Both the position numbers and the translations under genes were made by a program. 13,075 bases of DNA, from contig JACQHM010000064.1 in the NCBI GenBank assembly GCA_016199025.1, forward strand, positions 1 to 13,075, written 5' to 3'. Of the stretch, positions 1 through 7,028 are shown piece after piece. The notes beneath the pieces were generated by a model. The model searched no databases. It saw only the letters and a program-made list of their open reading frames with translations, and was not told the origin of the DNA. Source of the stretch: Candidatus Methylomirabilota bacterium (GTDB lineage Bacteria > Methylomirabilota > Methylomirabilia > Methylomirabilales > JACQHM01). The first letter of the stretch is position 1. Every line of letters begins with the position of its first letter.

Positions 1-49
1 AGGCTTGCTCATACCACACTTATCCCTCACTCGATCGGTGCCCGCTAGC

Positions 50-74
50 CCCCTGGCGCGATGCCTCGCCGGGG
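50..74. other. GC-rich stem-loop
   Basis: CCCC, a bulged T, then GGCG (50-58) pairs with CGCCGGGG (67-74) around an 8-base loop. No T-tract follows on either strand, so it is not a classical intrinsic terminator. It may belong to the end of a gene outside the window or to a repeat. Its function is unknown. Confidence 0.35.
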
Positions 75-275
75 AATATCAAGCGCCTGCCGTGATGGCT
101 AACTATTAAGTGTACTGCCCGCAAGCCGTGCAGTCTATCTCGGAAAACTCTCCCATCCGTTGCATGCAAAATCGACAGGAATATCCATCGCTTACAAGGA
201 CTTTGTCAAGCCTGCTCTCCTCGACAAACACTGCGGATCGCGCAGTATATCCTCATATCAGTCCGCAGCCTATCC

Positions 276-386
276 TGACAATGTCACATTTCATGGTAAG
301 TCCTTGAAACTACTGGTTTTGTCCAAAAATGACCAATTTCGGAAAGTCAACAATATCAAGGAGTTACGGCTAATGTGACATTGTCA
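276..386. repeat. 111-bp segment bounded by perfect 15-bp inverted repeats (MITE-like)
   Basis: TGACAATGTCACATT at 276-290 is the exact reverse complement of AATGTGACATTGTCA at 372-386, and the unit begins TG and ends CA. Each arm is itself nearly palindromic (AATGT-C/G-ACATT). The 81-base interior is AT-rich and non-coding. Flanks show only a weak possible target duplication (CCTATCC at 269-275, GCTATTC at 388-394, offset by one base). This fits a miniature inverted-repeat element or the remains of insertion-sequence ends, but a dyad binding site is also possible. Confidence 0.5.
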
Positions 387-391
387 AGCTA
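367..391. repeat. 25-bp dispersed repeat, copy A
   Basis: CGG-C-TAATGTGACATTG-TC-AAGCTA matches 22 of 25 bases of copy B at 3634-3658 in the same orientation. It lies about 25 bp beyond the alaS stop codon and includes the right arm of the 15-bp inverted repeat. The match runs past both sides of that arm, so the shared unit is larger than the arm alone. Confidence 0.6.
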
Positions 392-415
392 TTCAGGCCA
401 ACAAATCACCACCTG

Positions 416-3118
416 TTACCCTAAGAGTTGCTCCAAGAGCTTCGGCACCTTGGCTAGGGCTTCGTCCAACTTTTCAGGCTCTTTCCCACCCGCCTCGGCG
501 AGATCAGCCTTCCCCCCACCTCCTCCACCGGTCAGCTTGGCCACTTCTCGGACGAGGGTTCCCGCATGGACCTTGGGGGTCAGGTCAGGGGTAACGGCTG
601 CAACCCAGGCAACTTTCCCGTTCACGGCGGATCCCAGGACAATCACGCCACTCTTCAAGTGAGCGCGAAGTCGGTCGGCCAGGTCCCGAAGCCCTTTATG
701 GTCAAAGAGGTCCACCCTCCCGACGGCTACCCTGATCCCCCTGACCGTCCTGGTCTTTTGGAGAAGCTCATCGGTGATCTTAGACGCCAGGAGGCTTTTG
801 AGCCGCTCGGCCTCCCGCTCCCGCTCCTTTACCAGGGCGAGGAGCCGCTCCAGTTTCTCCGGGATCTCATCTGTCCTTCCCTTCAGGAGGGCCTCCACCC
901 GGCGCCTGGTCTGTTCTTGACGCCTGAGGAATTCATAAAGGCCGGGACCGGTCAGGGCCTCGACCCGGCGGATGCCCGCAGCGATCCCCCCTTCATCCAC
1001 CAGCTTGAAGAGTCCGATCTCCCCCGTGACCCTGACGTGTGTGCCCCCGCAAAGCTCACGGCTAAAGTCCGTGATCTCGACCACGCGGATCCGGTCCCCG
1101 TATTTGTCGCCAAAGAAGGCCAGGGCCCCCATGGCTAGCCCCTCCTCCAAGGTCGTCTCCTTCGTCTGGACGGGGAGATCCTCGGAGATCTTCTCGTTCA
1201 CCAGCTCCTCGACCCACTCCAACTCTCGTTCCCGTACGGGGCCAAAGTGGGTGAAATCGAAACGGAGCCGATCCGGGGCCACGAGGGAACCGGCCTGCTT
1301 CACATGATCCCCTAAGACCTGACGAAGAGAGGCATGGAGGAGGTGGGTGGCTGTATGGTTCCAAGCTATGAGCCTCCGTCGCTCCCGCGCAACCCAGGCA
1401 GTCAGGACCTGCCCTTGGGTCAGGCCCCCCTTTTTGACAAGGCCATGATGGACGATCACGAGGGGAAGTGGGGATGTCACATTGAAGACCTCGACAAACA
1501 CATCATCCCCTACCAGGGTTCCTGTATCCCCAACCTGTCCTCCTGCCTCGGCATAGAAGGGGGTTCGATCCAGGACAATTTCCACCTGCTCCCCGGGCCC
1601 CACGAAGGCCATAGAGACCCCATCCTTCACCAAGGCGATGACCTTCGCTTCGACCTCCAAATGGTGATAGCCTAAAAATTCGACTTTCTGTCGCTGGGAG
1701 AGGTCCCTGTAGAGGGCCGGTGCAGCTTGGGTCCCCAAGGTCTTCCAGTGGGTCCGCGCCCGCTCCCGCTGGGCCGCCAGCTCCAGGGAAAACCCAGCCT
1801 CGTCCACTTCGATCCCCTGTTCGCTTGCGATCTCCTGCTGAAGGTCTAGGGGGAGGCCATAGGTATCGTAAAACCGGAACGCCTCCCCGCCTGAGAGAAC
1901 CACACCTACCCCTTCCTCCGCGTGATCGACGTCAAACACATTAATCGAGAGGGCTGTGCTTGCCTTTTCCTTGACGGACGCTAAGTGGTCGAGGAACCTC
2001 GGAAGGGCAACAGTCAACATCTGCTCAAACCGTTCCTCCTCGTGGAGAGTGACCTTCGCGATCCGGTCTCGCGTCTCCTCCAGCTCTGGGTAAGCCCCCT
2101 TCATGAGGGCGACCGCCTGTTCCGTGACCCTGCCGAGGAAGGGGCCCTCCAAACCAAGGAGACGTCCGTACCGAAGGGCCCGCCGTAAGATCCTTCTCAG
2201 GACATAGCCGCGCCCTTCGTTGGAAGGCAGGACCCCATCGCTGACGACGAAGGTCACAGCCCTGGCATGGTCGGCAATGACCCTCATGGCCATATCAGTC
2301 TTCTCATCCTGCCCGTACTGCTTCCCCGAAAGCTCCTCAACCGTGGCGATCAAGGGCCGTAAAAGGTCGGTGTCGAAGTTCGAGGGGATACCCTGGAGCA
2401 CGGCACATACCCGTTCCAACCCTGCCCCGGTATCGATGCTTGGCTTTGGGAGGGGGGTCAGCGTCCCATCCTCCCCCCGTTGGAACTGCATGAAGACCAG
2501 GTTCCAGAGCTCCAGGAACCGATCGCAGCCACAGCTGATGTCGCAGGTGGGCCTTCCGCATCCGACGCTGCTCCCTTGGTCGATGACGATCTCCGAACAG
2601 GGGCCACAGGGCCCGGTTTCCCCCATCGCCCAGAAGTTATCCTTCTCCCCCAATCGAACGATCCTCTCCTCGGGGACGCCGGCGATCCTGGTCCAGAGTT
2701 GGAAGCTCTCGTCGTCGTCTTGATAGATAGTGATCCAGAGCTTCTCAGGTGGAAGTTTAAGCTCCTCCGTTAGGAACTCCCAGGCGTATTCGATGGCACC
2801 GGCCTTGAAGTAGTCGCCGAAGGAGAAGTTTCCGAGCATCTCGAAGAAGGTGTGGTGTCGGGCCGTCCGCCCGACGTTCTCCAAGTCGTTATGCTTTCCC
2901 CCCGCCCTCACACACTTCTGGCAGGTGGTCGCCCGTACGTAGGGGCGTTTCTCCAGGCCGAGGAAGACATTCTTAAATTGGACCATCCCCGCGTTGGTGA
3001 AGAGCAGGGAGGGGTCTGCCTGGGGAACGAGAGAAGAACTCGCTACGATGGTGTGCCCATGTCTTGCGAAGAAGTTCAGGAAGGTGTATCGGAGTTCGTC
3101 GCTCGAGAGTCGTCGCAT
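416..3118 (-). CDS. alaS: Alanyl-tRNA synthetase
   Basis: Cytoplasmic class II synthetase that charges tRNA-Ala with alanine and hydrolyses mischarged Ser- and Gly-tRNA-Ala. At 900 residues it is slightly longer than the usual ~875. The N-terminal catalytic domain shows the motif 2 region around residues 60-95 (HNDLENVG, then RHHTFFEMLGNFSFGDYF) and motif 3 DTGAGLERV near 229. A Cys-rich stretch, GCGRPTC...CGCDRF, lies at about 187-201. The editing domain has the zinc-binding HTATH (His588, His592) and CGGTH (Cys690, His694). The C-terminal DHHA1-type domain ends with a glycine run, GGGGGGKAD. The ATG at 3118 is preceded by AAGGAT. It is the last gene of the pilT-recX-alaS block, but a toxin-antitoxin remnant now separates it from recX. 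recX-alaS adjacency is common in bacteria. Identification is certain. Confidence 0.98.
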   Translation of the reverse strand: MRRLSSDELRYTFLNFFARHGHTIVASSSLVPQADPSLLFTNAGMVQFKNVFLGLEKRPYVRATTCQKCVRAGGKHNDLENVGRTARHHTFFEMLGNFSFGDYFKAGAIEYAWEFLTEELKLPPEKLWITIYQDDDESFQLWTRIAGVPEERIVRLGEKDNFWAMGETGPCGPCSEIVIDQGSSVGCGRPTCDISCGCDRFLELWNLVFMQFQRGEDGTLTPLPKPSIDTGAGLERVCAVLQGIPSNFDTDLLRPLIATVEELSGKQYGQDEKTDMAMRVIADHARAVTFVVSDGVLPSNEGRGYVLRRILRRALRYGRLLGLEGPFLGRVTEQAVALMKGAYPELEETRDRIAKVTLHEEERFEQMLTVALPRFLDHLASVKEKASTALSINVFDVDHAEEGVGVVLSGGEAFRFYDTYGLPLDLQQEIASEQGIEVDEAGFSLELAAQRERARTHWKTLGTQAAPALYRDLSQRQKVEFLGYHHLEVEAKVIALVKDGVSMAFVGPGEQVEIVLDRTPFYAEAGGQVGDTGTLVGDDVFVEVFNVTSPLPLVIVHHGLVKKGGLTQGQVLTAWVARERRRLIAWNHTATHLLHASLRQVLGDHVKQAGSLVAPDRLRFDFTHFGPVRERELEWVEELVNEKISEDLPVQTKETTLEEGLAMGALAFFGDKYGDRIRVVEITDFSRELCGGTHVRVTGEIGLFKLVDEGGIAAGIRRVEALTGPGLYEFLRRQEQTRRRVEALLKGRTDEIPEKLERLLALVKEREREAERLKSLLASKITDELLQKTRTVRGIRVAVGRVDLFDHKGLRDLADRLRAHLKSGVIVLGSAVNGKVAWVAAVTPDLTPKVHAGTLVREVAKLTGGGGGGKADLAEAGGKEPEKLDEALAKVPKLLEQLLG

Positions 3119-3189
3119 CGCGTCATCATCCTTAAGGAGCCATTATCCTAACAACTCATGTTCAGCCGCGCCAGTTAGACTGCCTCCTC

Positions 3190-3423
3190 CTATGGTTTGG
3201 AGTCGGCTGGCATTGCCGAGATAACGGAGCGCAACAGGGCGTTAACAGACTCCGACGATTTGAAGACCGCTGCAACGTCCGGATCAAGGACAACCGCGAT
3301 GGTTCCGGCTCCCATCTGGGCAGCAAAGCGGTTGGGTTTGGCCTTCTTGTAATCGAAGCGATATTCCCGACGCATATCTTCGGGACGGGGCTGTGACTTC
3401 TTACGAACCGACGTTTTCTTCAT
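3190..3423 (-). CDS. Small antitoxin-like protein paired with a BrnT remnant
   Basis: A 77-residue basic protein. I chose the ATG at 3423. A GTG at 3459 would add 12 residues but has no ribosome binding site and lies deep inside the toxin frame. AAGGAG stands 14 bases upstream of the ATG, a rather long spacing. Features are a Lys/Arg-rich N-terminus, the segment YRFDYKKAKPNRFA (residues 21-34) and VVLDPDVAAVFKSSESVNALL (44-64), resembling a short ribbon-helix-helix strand plus helix. From memory, proteins of this type are often encoded directly after BrnT-like toxins. The gene overlaps the 3' end of the brnT remnant by 23 bases, the usual toxin-first order. It looks intact and probably once neutralised the toxin and repressed the pair. 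The exact family is not certain. Confidence 0.75.
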   Translation of the reverse strand: MKKTSVRKKSQPRPEDMRREYRFDYKKAKPNRFAAQMGAGTIAVVLDPDVAAVFKSSESVNALLRSVISAMPADSKP

Positions 3424-3610
3424 AGTCCTGGCGTTCTCTCCTTGTTGCTTGCCGTGCACTAAAGATTCGGATTAATGCTCCCCGAGCTGTAGAACAGACC
3501 AACAGCAGACGCCGCTTCATGGAGTGCCCAATAATGATCTCGCGCGGTTCCTCGAGTGAATGATCTTCATCATCAAAAATGCGAGCTAAGGGATCTGAGA
3601 ACAGGGCATT
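3401..3610 (-). pseudogene. brnT: BrnT-family toxin, N-terminally truncated
   Basis: Reading 3610 to 3401 on the minus strand gives an uninterrupted BrnT-like frame ending in TAA. It includes LFSDPLARIFDDEDHS, then EEPREIIIGHSMKRRLLLVC, then IRIFSARQATRRERQDYE. These match the core beta strands and the C-terminal SAR-ATRRER signature of BrnT ribonuclease toxins. About 20-25 N-terminal residues normally present (the EWD-x-K-KHG-F-A type segment) are missing. No start codon is available ahead of the homology, and the frame runs back into the recX stop codon (TAG at 3658-3656). The break coincides with repeat copy B. The only in-frame ATG is internal (MKRRL) and could not give a complete fold. 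I infer an inactivated toxin. It overlaps the antitoxin-like gene in the canonical way. Confidence 0.8.
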
Positions 3611-3633
3611 CGGTAAACGTGGCGTTGCAGAGT

Positions 3634-3658
3634 CGGTTAATGTGACATTGCTAAGCTA
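3634..3658. repeat. 25-bp dispersed repeat, copy B
   Basis: CGG-T-TAATGTGACATTG-CT-AAGCTA matches 22 of 25 bases of copy A at 367-391. On the minus strand it covers the recX stop codon (TAG, 3658-3656) and runs toward the point where BrnT homology starts. Its position at the junction of an intact gene and a truncated one suggests a recombination or insertion scar. Confidence 0.6.
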
Positions 3659-4165
3659 AAGGTCATCGACATCACCTCCCTCATCATCCCCGGAAGGTTT
3701 TCCCAGTTGCTCTGCCAGAACGCTGAGAATTACCGTGGAGGGAAACCCACGCCTTTGGAGATAGGTGAAAAGCCGGCGTCGTTTCACCTCCTGGGGGAGG
3801 TGTTGGATGAGGGGAAGCCGCCGCTGGACGGCCATGGAGGCCAATCGGAGCTCATCGGCCTGATCGTAGACCTCCGTCAAAGCCGTGTTGATCTCTGCCT
3901 CGCCGACCCCTTTCGCTTTCAGCTCGGAGGCGATCCTGATTCGCCCTACCGGCGCCCTGACCAACCGTCCCCTCGCCCAATCAGACGCAAAAGCCTGGTC
4001 GTTCAAGTACTTTTTTTTCAAGAGATTTTGAAGAGTTTCTTCGACTTCTCCTTGAGAGAACCCTCTCTTGAGGAGCCTCTCTCTGACCTCAGAGACGCTC
4101 CTCCCCCGGATCGCGAGAAGCCTGAGAGCGTCACCCTCGGCGCTTTCGTCCCTCTGTCCTCTCAT
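3656..4165 (-). CDS. recX: Regulatory protein RecX
   Basis: A 169-residue cytoplasmic modulator of RecA that binds the RecA filament and limits recombinase activity. The sequence shows RecX tandem three-helix repeats: residues about 10-50 (ALRLLAIRGRSVSEVRERLLKR-F), then KKYLNDQAFASDWARGRL (51-68), then GRIRIASELKAKGV (74-87), and a last helical repeat near 128-155. The C-terminus is acidic (DDEGGDVDDL). The ATG at 4165 overlaps the pilT TGA as ATGA, implying translational coupling. The codons for Lys-Lys-Lys at about 50-52 form an A8 run (T8 at 4011-4018 on the plus strand), a possible slippage site. recA is not in this window. The stop codon lies inside repeat copy B, so the last few codons may have been altered by the rearrangement. 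Confidence 0.93.
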   Translation of the reverse strand: MRGQRDESAEGDALRLLAIRGRSVSEVRERLLKRGFSQGEVEETLQNLLKKKYLNDQAFASDWARGRLVRAPVGRIRIASELKAKGVGEAEINTALTEVYDQADELRLASMAVQRRLPLIQHLPQEVKRRRLFTYLQRRGFPSTVILSVLAEQLGKPSGDDEGGDVDDL

Positions 4166-5307
4166 ATTCGCTGGAAGCCTGGAAGTCCTTGAGGGTGTGG
4201 TTGCTCAGCCATCGTGCCCCAGGTCTGGTCCGCCGTGGATTCGATCCCCCGGACCGTCAGGGCAAAGTCGTCCGGGTTCGACGACCAATGAAGGGCCTCC
4301 TCGTAGGTGATGAGTCCCCGTTTATAGAGCCCCAAGAGGGACTGGTCGAAGGTCTGCATGCCGTATTGGGAGCTCCCGCCGGCGACGTACTCAATGATCT
4401 TCCTCGTCTTCTCAGGATCAACGATACATTCGCGGATGGTGGCCGTCGCGACCATGACCTCCACCGCAGGGACCCGACCTTTTCCATCTGCCCTGGGAAT
4501 CAAACGCTGAGAGATAATCCCCTTTAGCACCCCTGAGAGTTGAAGCCTCACCTGCTTCTGCTGGTACGGGGGGAAGACAGAGATGATCCGGTTAATGGTT
4601 TCGGCTGCATCGATGGTGTGGAGGGTACTCATGACCAGATGCCCTGTCTCAGCAGCCACCAGAGCGGTAGATATCGTCTCGAAATCCCGCATCTCCCCCA
4701 CCAGGATGACATCGGGATCCTGCCTGAGGGCCGAGCGGAGGGCCTCGGAGAACGAAGGGGTGTCAACACTGATCTCCCGCTGATTCACGAGGCACTTCTT
4801 GTCGCGGTGGAGGAACTCGATGGGGTCCTCGATGGTGATGATGTGTCCGGAGCGGGTGTTGTTGACGTGATCGATCATGGCCGCCAGGGTCGTGGACTTG
4901 CCACTTCCTGTCGTGCCTGTGACCAGGATCAACCCTCGGGGCTCCAGGGCCAGCTTCTCCACGACCGACGGAAGGTTCAGCTCGTCGAAGGCCTTGATCT
5001 TCATAGGGATGACCCGGAGGACAATCCCGAGGGTGCCTCGCTGTTGGAAGATATTCGCCCTGAAGCGGCCGAGCCCGGGGATGCTGTACGCCAGATCCAG
5101 CTCGCTCTTCTCCTTAAACTTCTCCTTCTGCTTGTTATTCATAATGCTGGAAGCAATGGCGATGACGTCCTCCTGGGTGAATTTGCCATGTTCGGCCAGG
5201 GGGGTCAATTTCTCGTCAAGCCTCAGGACGGGCGGACACCCGACCTTGATGTGGAGATCGGAGGCCTTTCGATCAACCGCCAGCTTGAGGAGCTCGTGAA
5301 GCTGCAT
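4162..5307 (-). CDS. pilT: Type IV pilus retraction ATPase PilT
   Basis: Hexameric cytoplasmic ATPase that depolymerises type IV pili for twitching and DNA uptake. At 381 residues it is slightly longer than usual. It shows the PilT N-terminal domain (ASDLHIKVG near 15-23), Walker A GTTGSGKST (131-139), the Asp box ITIEDPIEF (157-165), Walker B DPDVILVGEMRD (197-208), the His box GHLVMSTLHT (222-231) and a variant AIR box TATIRE (288-293). The last ~25 residues (after about 355) extend beyond the usual end, and their coding sequence runs up to the recX start. GGAGG lies 5 bases upstream of the ATG at 5307. A good promoter lies at 5423-5452. It is the first gene of the pilT-recX-alaS block. No other pilus genes are visible. 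Confidence 0.96.
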   Translation of the reverse strand: MQLHELLKLAVDRKASDLHIKVGCPPVLRLDEKLTPLAEHGKFTQEDVIAIASSIMNNKQKEKFKEKSELDLAYSIPGLGRFRANIFQQRGTLGIVLRVIPMKIKAFDELNLPSVVEKLALEPRGLILVTGTTGSGKSTTLAAMIDHVNNTRSGHIITIEDPIEFLHRDKKCLVNQREISVDTPSFSEALRSALRQDPDVILVGEMRDFETISTALVAAETGHLVMSTLHTIDAAETINRIISVFPPYQQKQVRLQLSGVLKGIISQRLIPRADGKGRVPAVEVMVATATIRECIVDPEKTRKIIEYVAGGSSQYGMQTFDQSLLGLYKRGLITYEEALHWSSNPDDFALTVRGIESTADQTWGTMAEQPHPQGLPGFQRI

Positions 5308-5625
5308 GGCTACCTCCAGCCTATCAGTCAGTGATCACTCTCGATCCACCGAAACGGGTGGGATCAACCCCGGCCCTCTATTCCGAACAGCGACCCTTAA
5401 CGTTCTCTGTAGGATCTACGCTATTAAACAGCATCAACCCTTTCTTTGTCAATGGAAAACCTTTTCCCACAAGGGATTTCTCTGGTTGCGGAGCCCTCCG
5501 CTGTCACCAGGATCACGACAGCCAACCTCTAAGGAGGAGTTCCCTTTACCCCCTTCTTAAGTTTGGAGGATCCATTCCCGCGGGTCAGGGCCAGGAGGCA
5601 TGGGGGTGTGGAGGGTTTAAGGTCC
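5308..5625. other. Intergenic region between the MFS gene and pilT
   Basis: These 318 bases hold no convincing gene. On the minus strand they contain the 3' flank of the transporter gene, the pilT promoter (5423-5452) and a leader of about 110 bases ending in GGAGG. A short GC-rich hairpin (GCGGA 5488-5492, TCCGC 5497-5501) and an imperfect pairing around 5529-5561 could weakly terminate transcription from the transporter gene. Neither has a U-tract. Confidence 0.6.
5423..5452 (-). promoter_or_regulatory. Sigma70-type promoter for pilT-recX-alaS
   Basis: On the minus strand, a perfect -35 TTGACA (5452-5447) and -10 TTTAAT (5428-5423) are separated by 18 bases. The predicted transcript would start near 5416, about 110 bases before the pilT ATG. 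Confidence 0.6.
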
Positions 5626-6924
5626 CTAGTCCAGGACTTTGGCTTTGGTTTCCGGGAGGAGCAGGACTGCCAGGGCCGCCGTGATGGTGAAGATCGAGAC
5701 AGTGCCGATGGCGAAACCAAAGCCTTTCAACTTGGCGACCATCCCGATCAGCGTGGGGGCCAAACTCGACACCCCCCGGCCGAAGTTGTAGATGAACCCC
5801 TGAGCCGTCCCCCGGATCCTGGTCGGGTAGAGTTCGGCCAACAGGGCCCCGAAGCCGGAAAAGTACCCGGACCCGAAGAACCCCAGGAGGGGCCCCATCA
5901 GGAGGAGGACGGTCTCGTTCCGGGTGTGTCCGAAGATGGGGACCAGGATCCCCATGGTCAGCAGATACAAGGCAAAGGCAGGCCGCCTCCCGAGCCAATC
6001 GCTGATCATCCCAAAGGTGATATAGCCCGCCAGGGCCCCAAGCTGCATTGGGATGATCCAGAGGGAGGTCTTGACAATGGTGAGTCCAGCCCCTCCGCTT
6101 TCGGCAGGACTGGAAAGAAACGCTGGGATCCATGTGAAGAGCCCCCAATAGGCCATCATGCACAGACTCGTCAAGAGCATGGCAATCCAGGTGAACTTTA
6201 CCAGGTCGTGGTGGATGAGCTGGAGGAGGGTGAACCGCTGCCCTTCCCGCCCTAGCTCCCCTGCCCTCCTCTGGAGGGCGGTCTTCTGCCAGATCTCGGG
6301 CTCCTTCACGTGCTTCCGGATATAGAAGACTACGAGGGCCGGGAGGATACCGATAAAGAAGAGGACGCGCCAGCCGAAGCGGGGAAGGATGACCCCCGCC
6401 AGGAGGGCAGCCAATATATAGCCGATCGCCCACCCCCCCTGCACGAAGCCAATGGCCTTCCCCCGATGCTCCCGGGGCCAGGTCTCCGCCACCAGGACCT
6501 CCCCGGAGGCCCATTCCCCTCCCATCCCAAGGCCCAGAAGGAACCTGAAAAGCGCGAGTTGGCCTACGTTCTGGGCGAGGCCGCTTAACCCGGTAAAGAG
6601 GGAATAGATCAGAATAGTAAGGGTTAAGGCCCTGACTCGTCCGAGGTAATCCGCTACAATCCCAAAGAGGGCCCCCCCGAAGGCCGATGAGAAGAGCGTG
6701 ACCGAGGCCAAGAGCCCGGCGGTGGTCGGGGAAAGTCCCCACTCCTTTGAAATGGTGGTGATAGCAAAGATGTAGAGGAGGACATCCATCGCATCCAGGG
6801 ACCACCCCATCTGGGCGGCGAAGAGGATGTGCCATTGGGCCTTTGTCGCCGACCGATACCAGGGGACGGTCTCCTGGGGGGACAGAACCTCTCCGATCTG
6901 GCGGCTTTCGATCGGTGCAGGCAT
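5626..6924 (-). CDS. MFS transporter, aromatic/sugar-acid:H+ symporter type
   Basis: A 432-residue inner-membrane permease with about 12 hydrophobic segments. It has a cytoplasmic N-terminus (WYRSATKAQWHILFAAQMGW), the loop motif GIVADYLGRVRA after the second helix pair, EVLVAETWPREHRGKA between helices 4 and 5, and a matching second-half motif GMISDWLGRRPA. LYPTRIRGTAQG and the final LPETKAKVLD are typical of metabolite:H+ symporters such as NanT- or AAHS-like carriers. AGGAGGT lies 7 bases before the ATG at 6924. It follows the enolase-superfamily gene on the same strand, 104 bases downstream with no obvious terminator between. I infer that it imports the substrate of that enzyme, probably a carboxylate. 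The exact substrate cannot be read from the sequence. Confidence 0.9.
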   Translation of the reverse strand: MPAPIESRQIGEVLSPQETVPWYRSATKAQWHILFAAQMGWSLDAMDVLLYIFAITTISKEWGLSPTTAGLLASVTLFSSAFGGALFGIVADYLGRVRALTLTILIYSLFTGLSGLAQNVGQLALFRFLLGLGMGGEWASGEVLVAETWPREHRGKAIGFVQGGWAIGYILAALLAGVILPRFGWRVLFFIGILPALVVFYIRKHVKEPEIWQKTALQRRAGELGREGQRFTLLQLIHHDLVKFTWIAMLLTSLCMMAYWGLFTWIPAFLSSPAESGGAGLTIVKTSLWIIPMQLGALAGYITFGMISDWLGRRPAFALYLLTMGILVPIFGHTRNETVLLLMGPLLGFFGSGYFSGFGALLAELYPTRIRGTAQGFIYNFGRGVSSLAPTLIGMVAKLKGFGFAIGTVSIFTITAALAVLLLPETKAKVLD

Positions 6925-7028
6925 CTTTCAGACCTCCTCGTGGGAAAACCTCAAGACCTTGACACGCGGCAAGGAAGAAAAGAGGTGTCCTTCCCCTTGA
7001 AGCGTGGAGTCCTTAGCTCATCGCTTCT

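Larger units (their letters stand above)
1..415. other. Non-coding region with mobile-element-like remnants
   Basis: No convincing gene is seen on either strand. Short open frames are present but lack a ribosome binding site and recognisable protein sequence. The segment is visibly more AT-rich than its neighbours. It contains a GC-rich stem-loop (50-74), a small stem-loop (arms 230-235 and 241-246), a 15-bp inverted repeat pair (276-290 and 372-386) and one copy of a repeat found again at 3634-3658. On the minus strand it lies downstream of alaS. No clear intrinsic terminator with a U-tract follows alaS. I infer decayed or non-autonomous mobile DNA. Confidence 0.6.

Noticed and set aside
1..275. 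Possible Cys-rich peptide (two CxxC motifs) on the minus strand, and short plus-strand frames
   Set aside because: They have no ribosome binding site, no recognisable homology, and are interrupted by stops at either side. They are not supported as genes.
1474..1483. ATGTCACATT inside alaS, resembling the dispersed repeat
   Set aside because: Only about 10 bases match, and they encode ordinary editing-domain residues (Asn-Val-Thr). It is best explained by chance.
4540..5334. A 264-codon plus-strand frame opposite pilT
   Set aside because: It is antisense to pilT, which has all of its ATPase motifs. The translated sequence shows no recognisable domain.
5585..6835. A 416-codon minus-strand frame within the MFS gene
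   Set aside because: It is a shifted reading of the transporter gene with Pro/Arg/Gly-rich sequence and no membrane pattern or domain. The 5626-6924 frame has the MFS motifs and a strong ribosome binding site.
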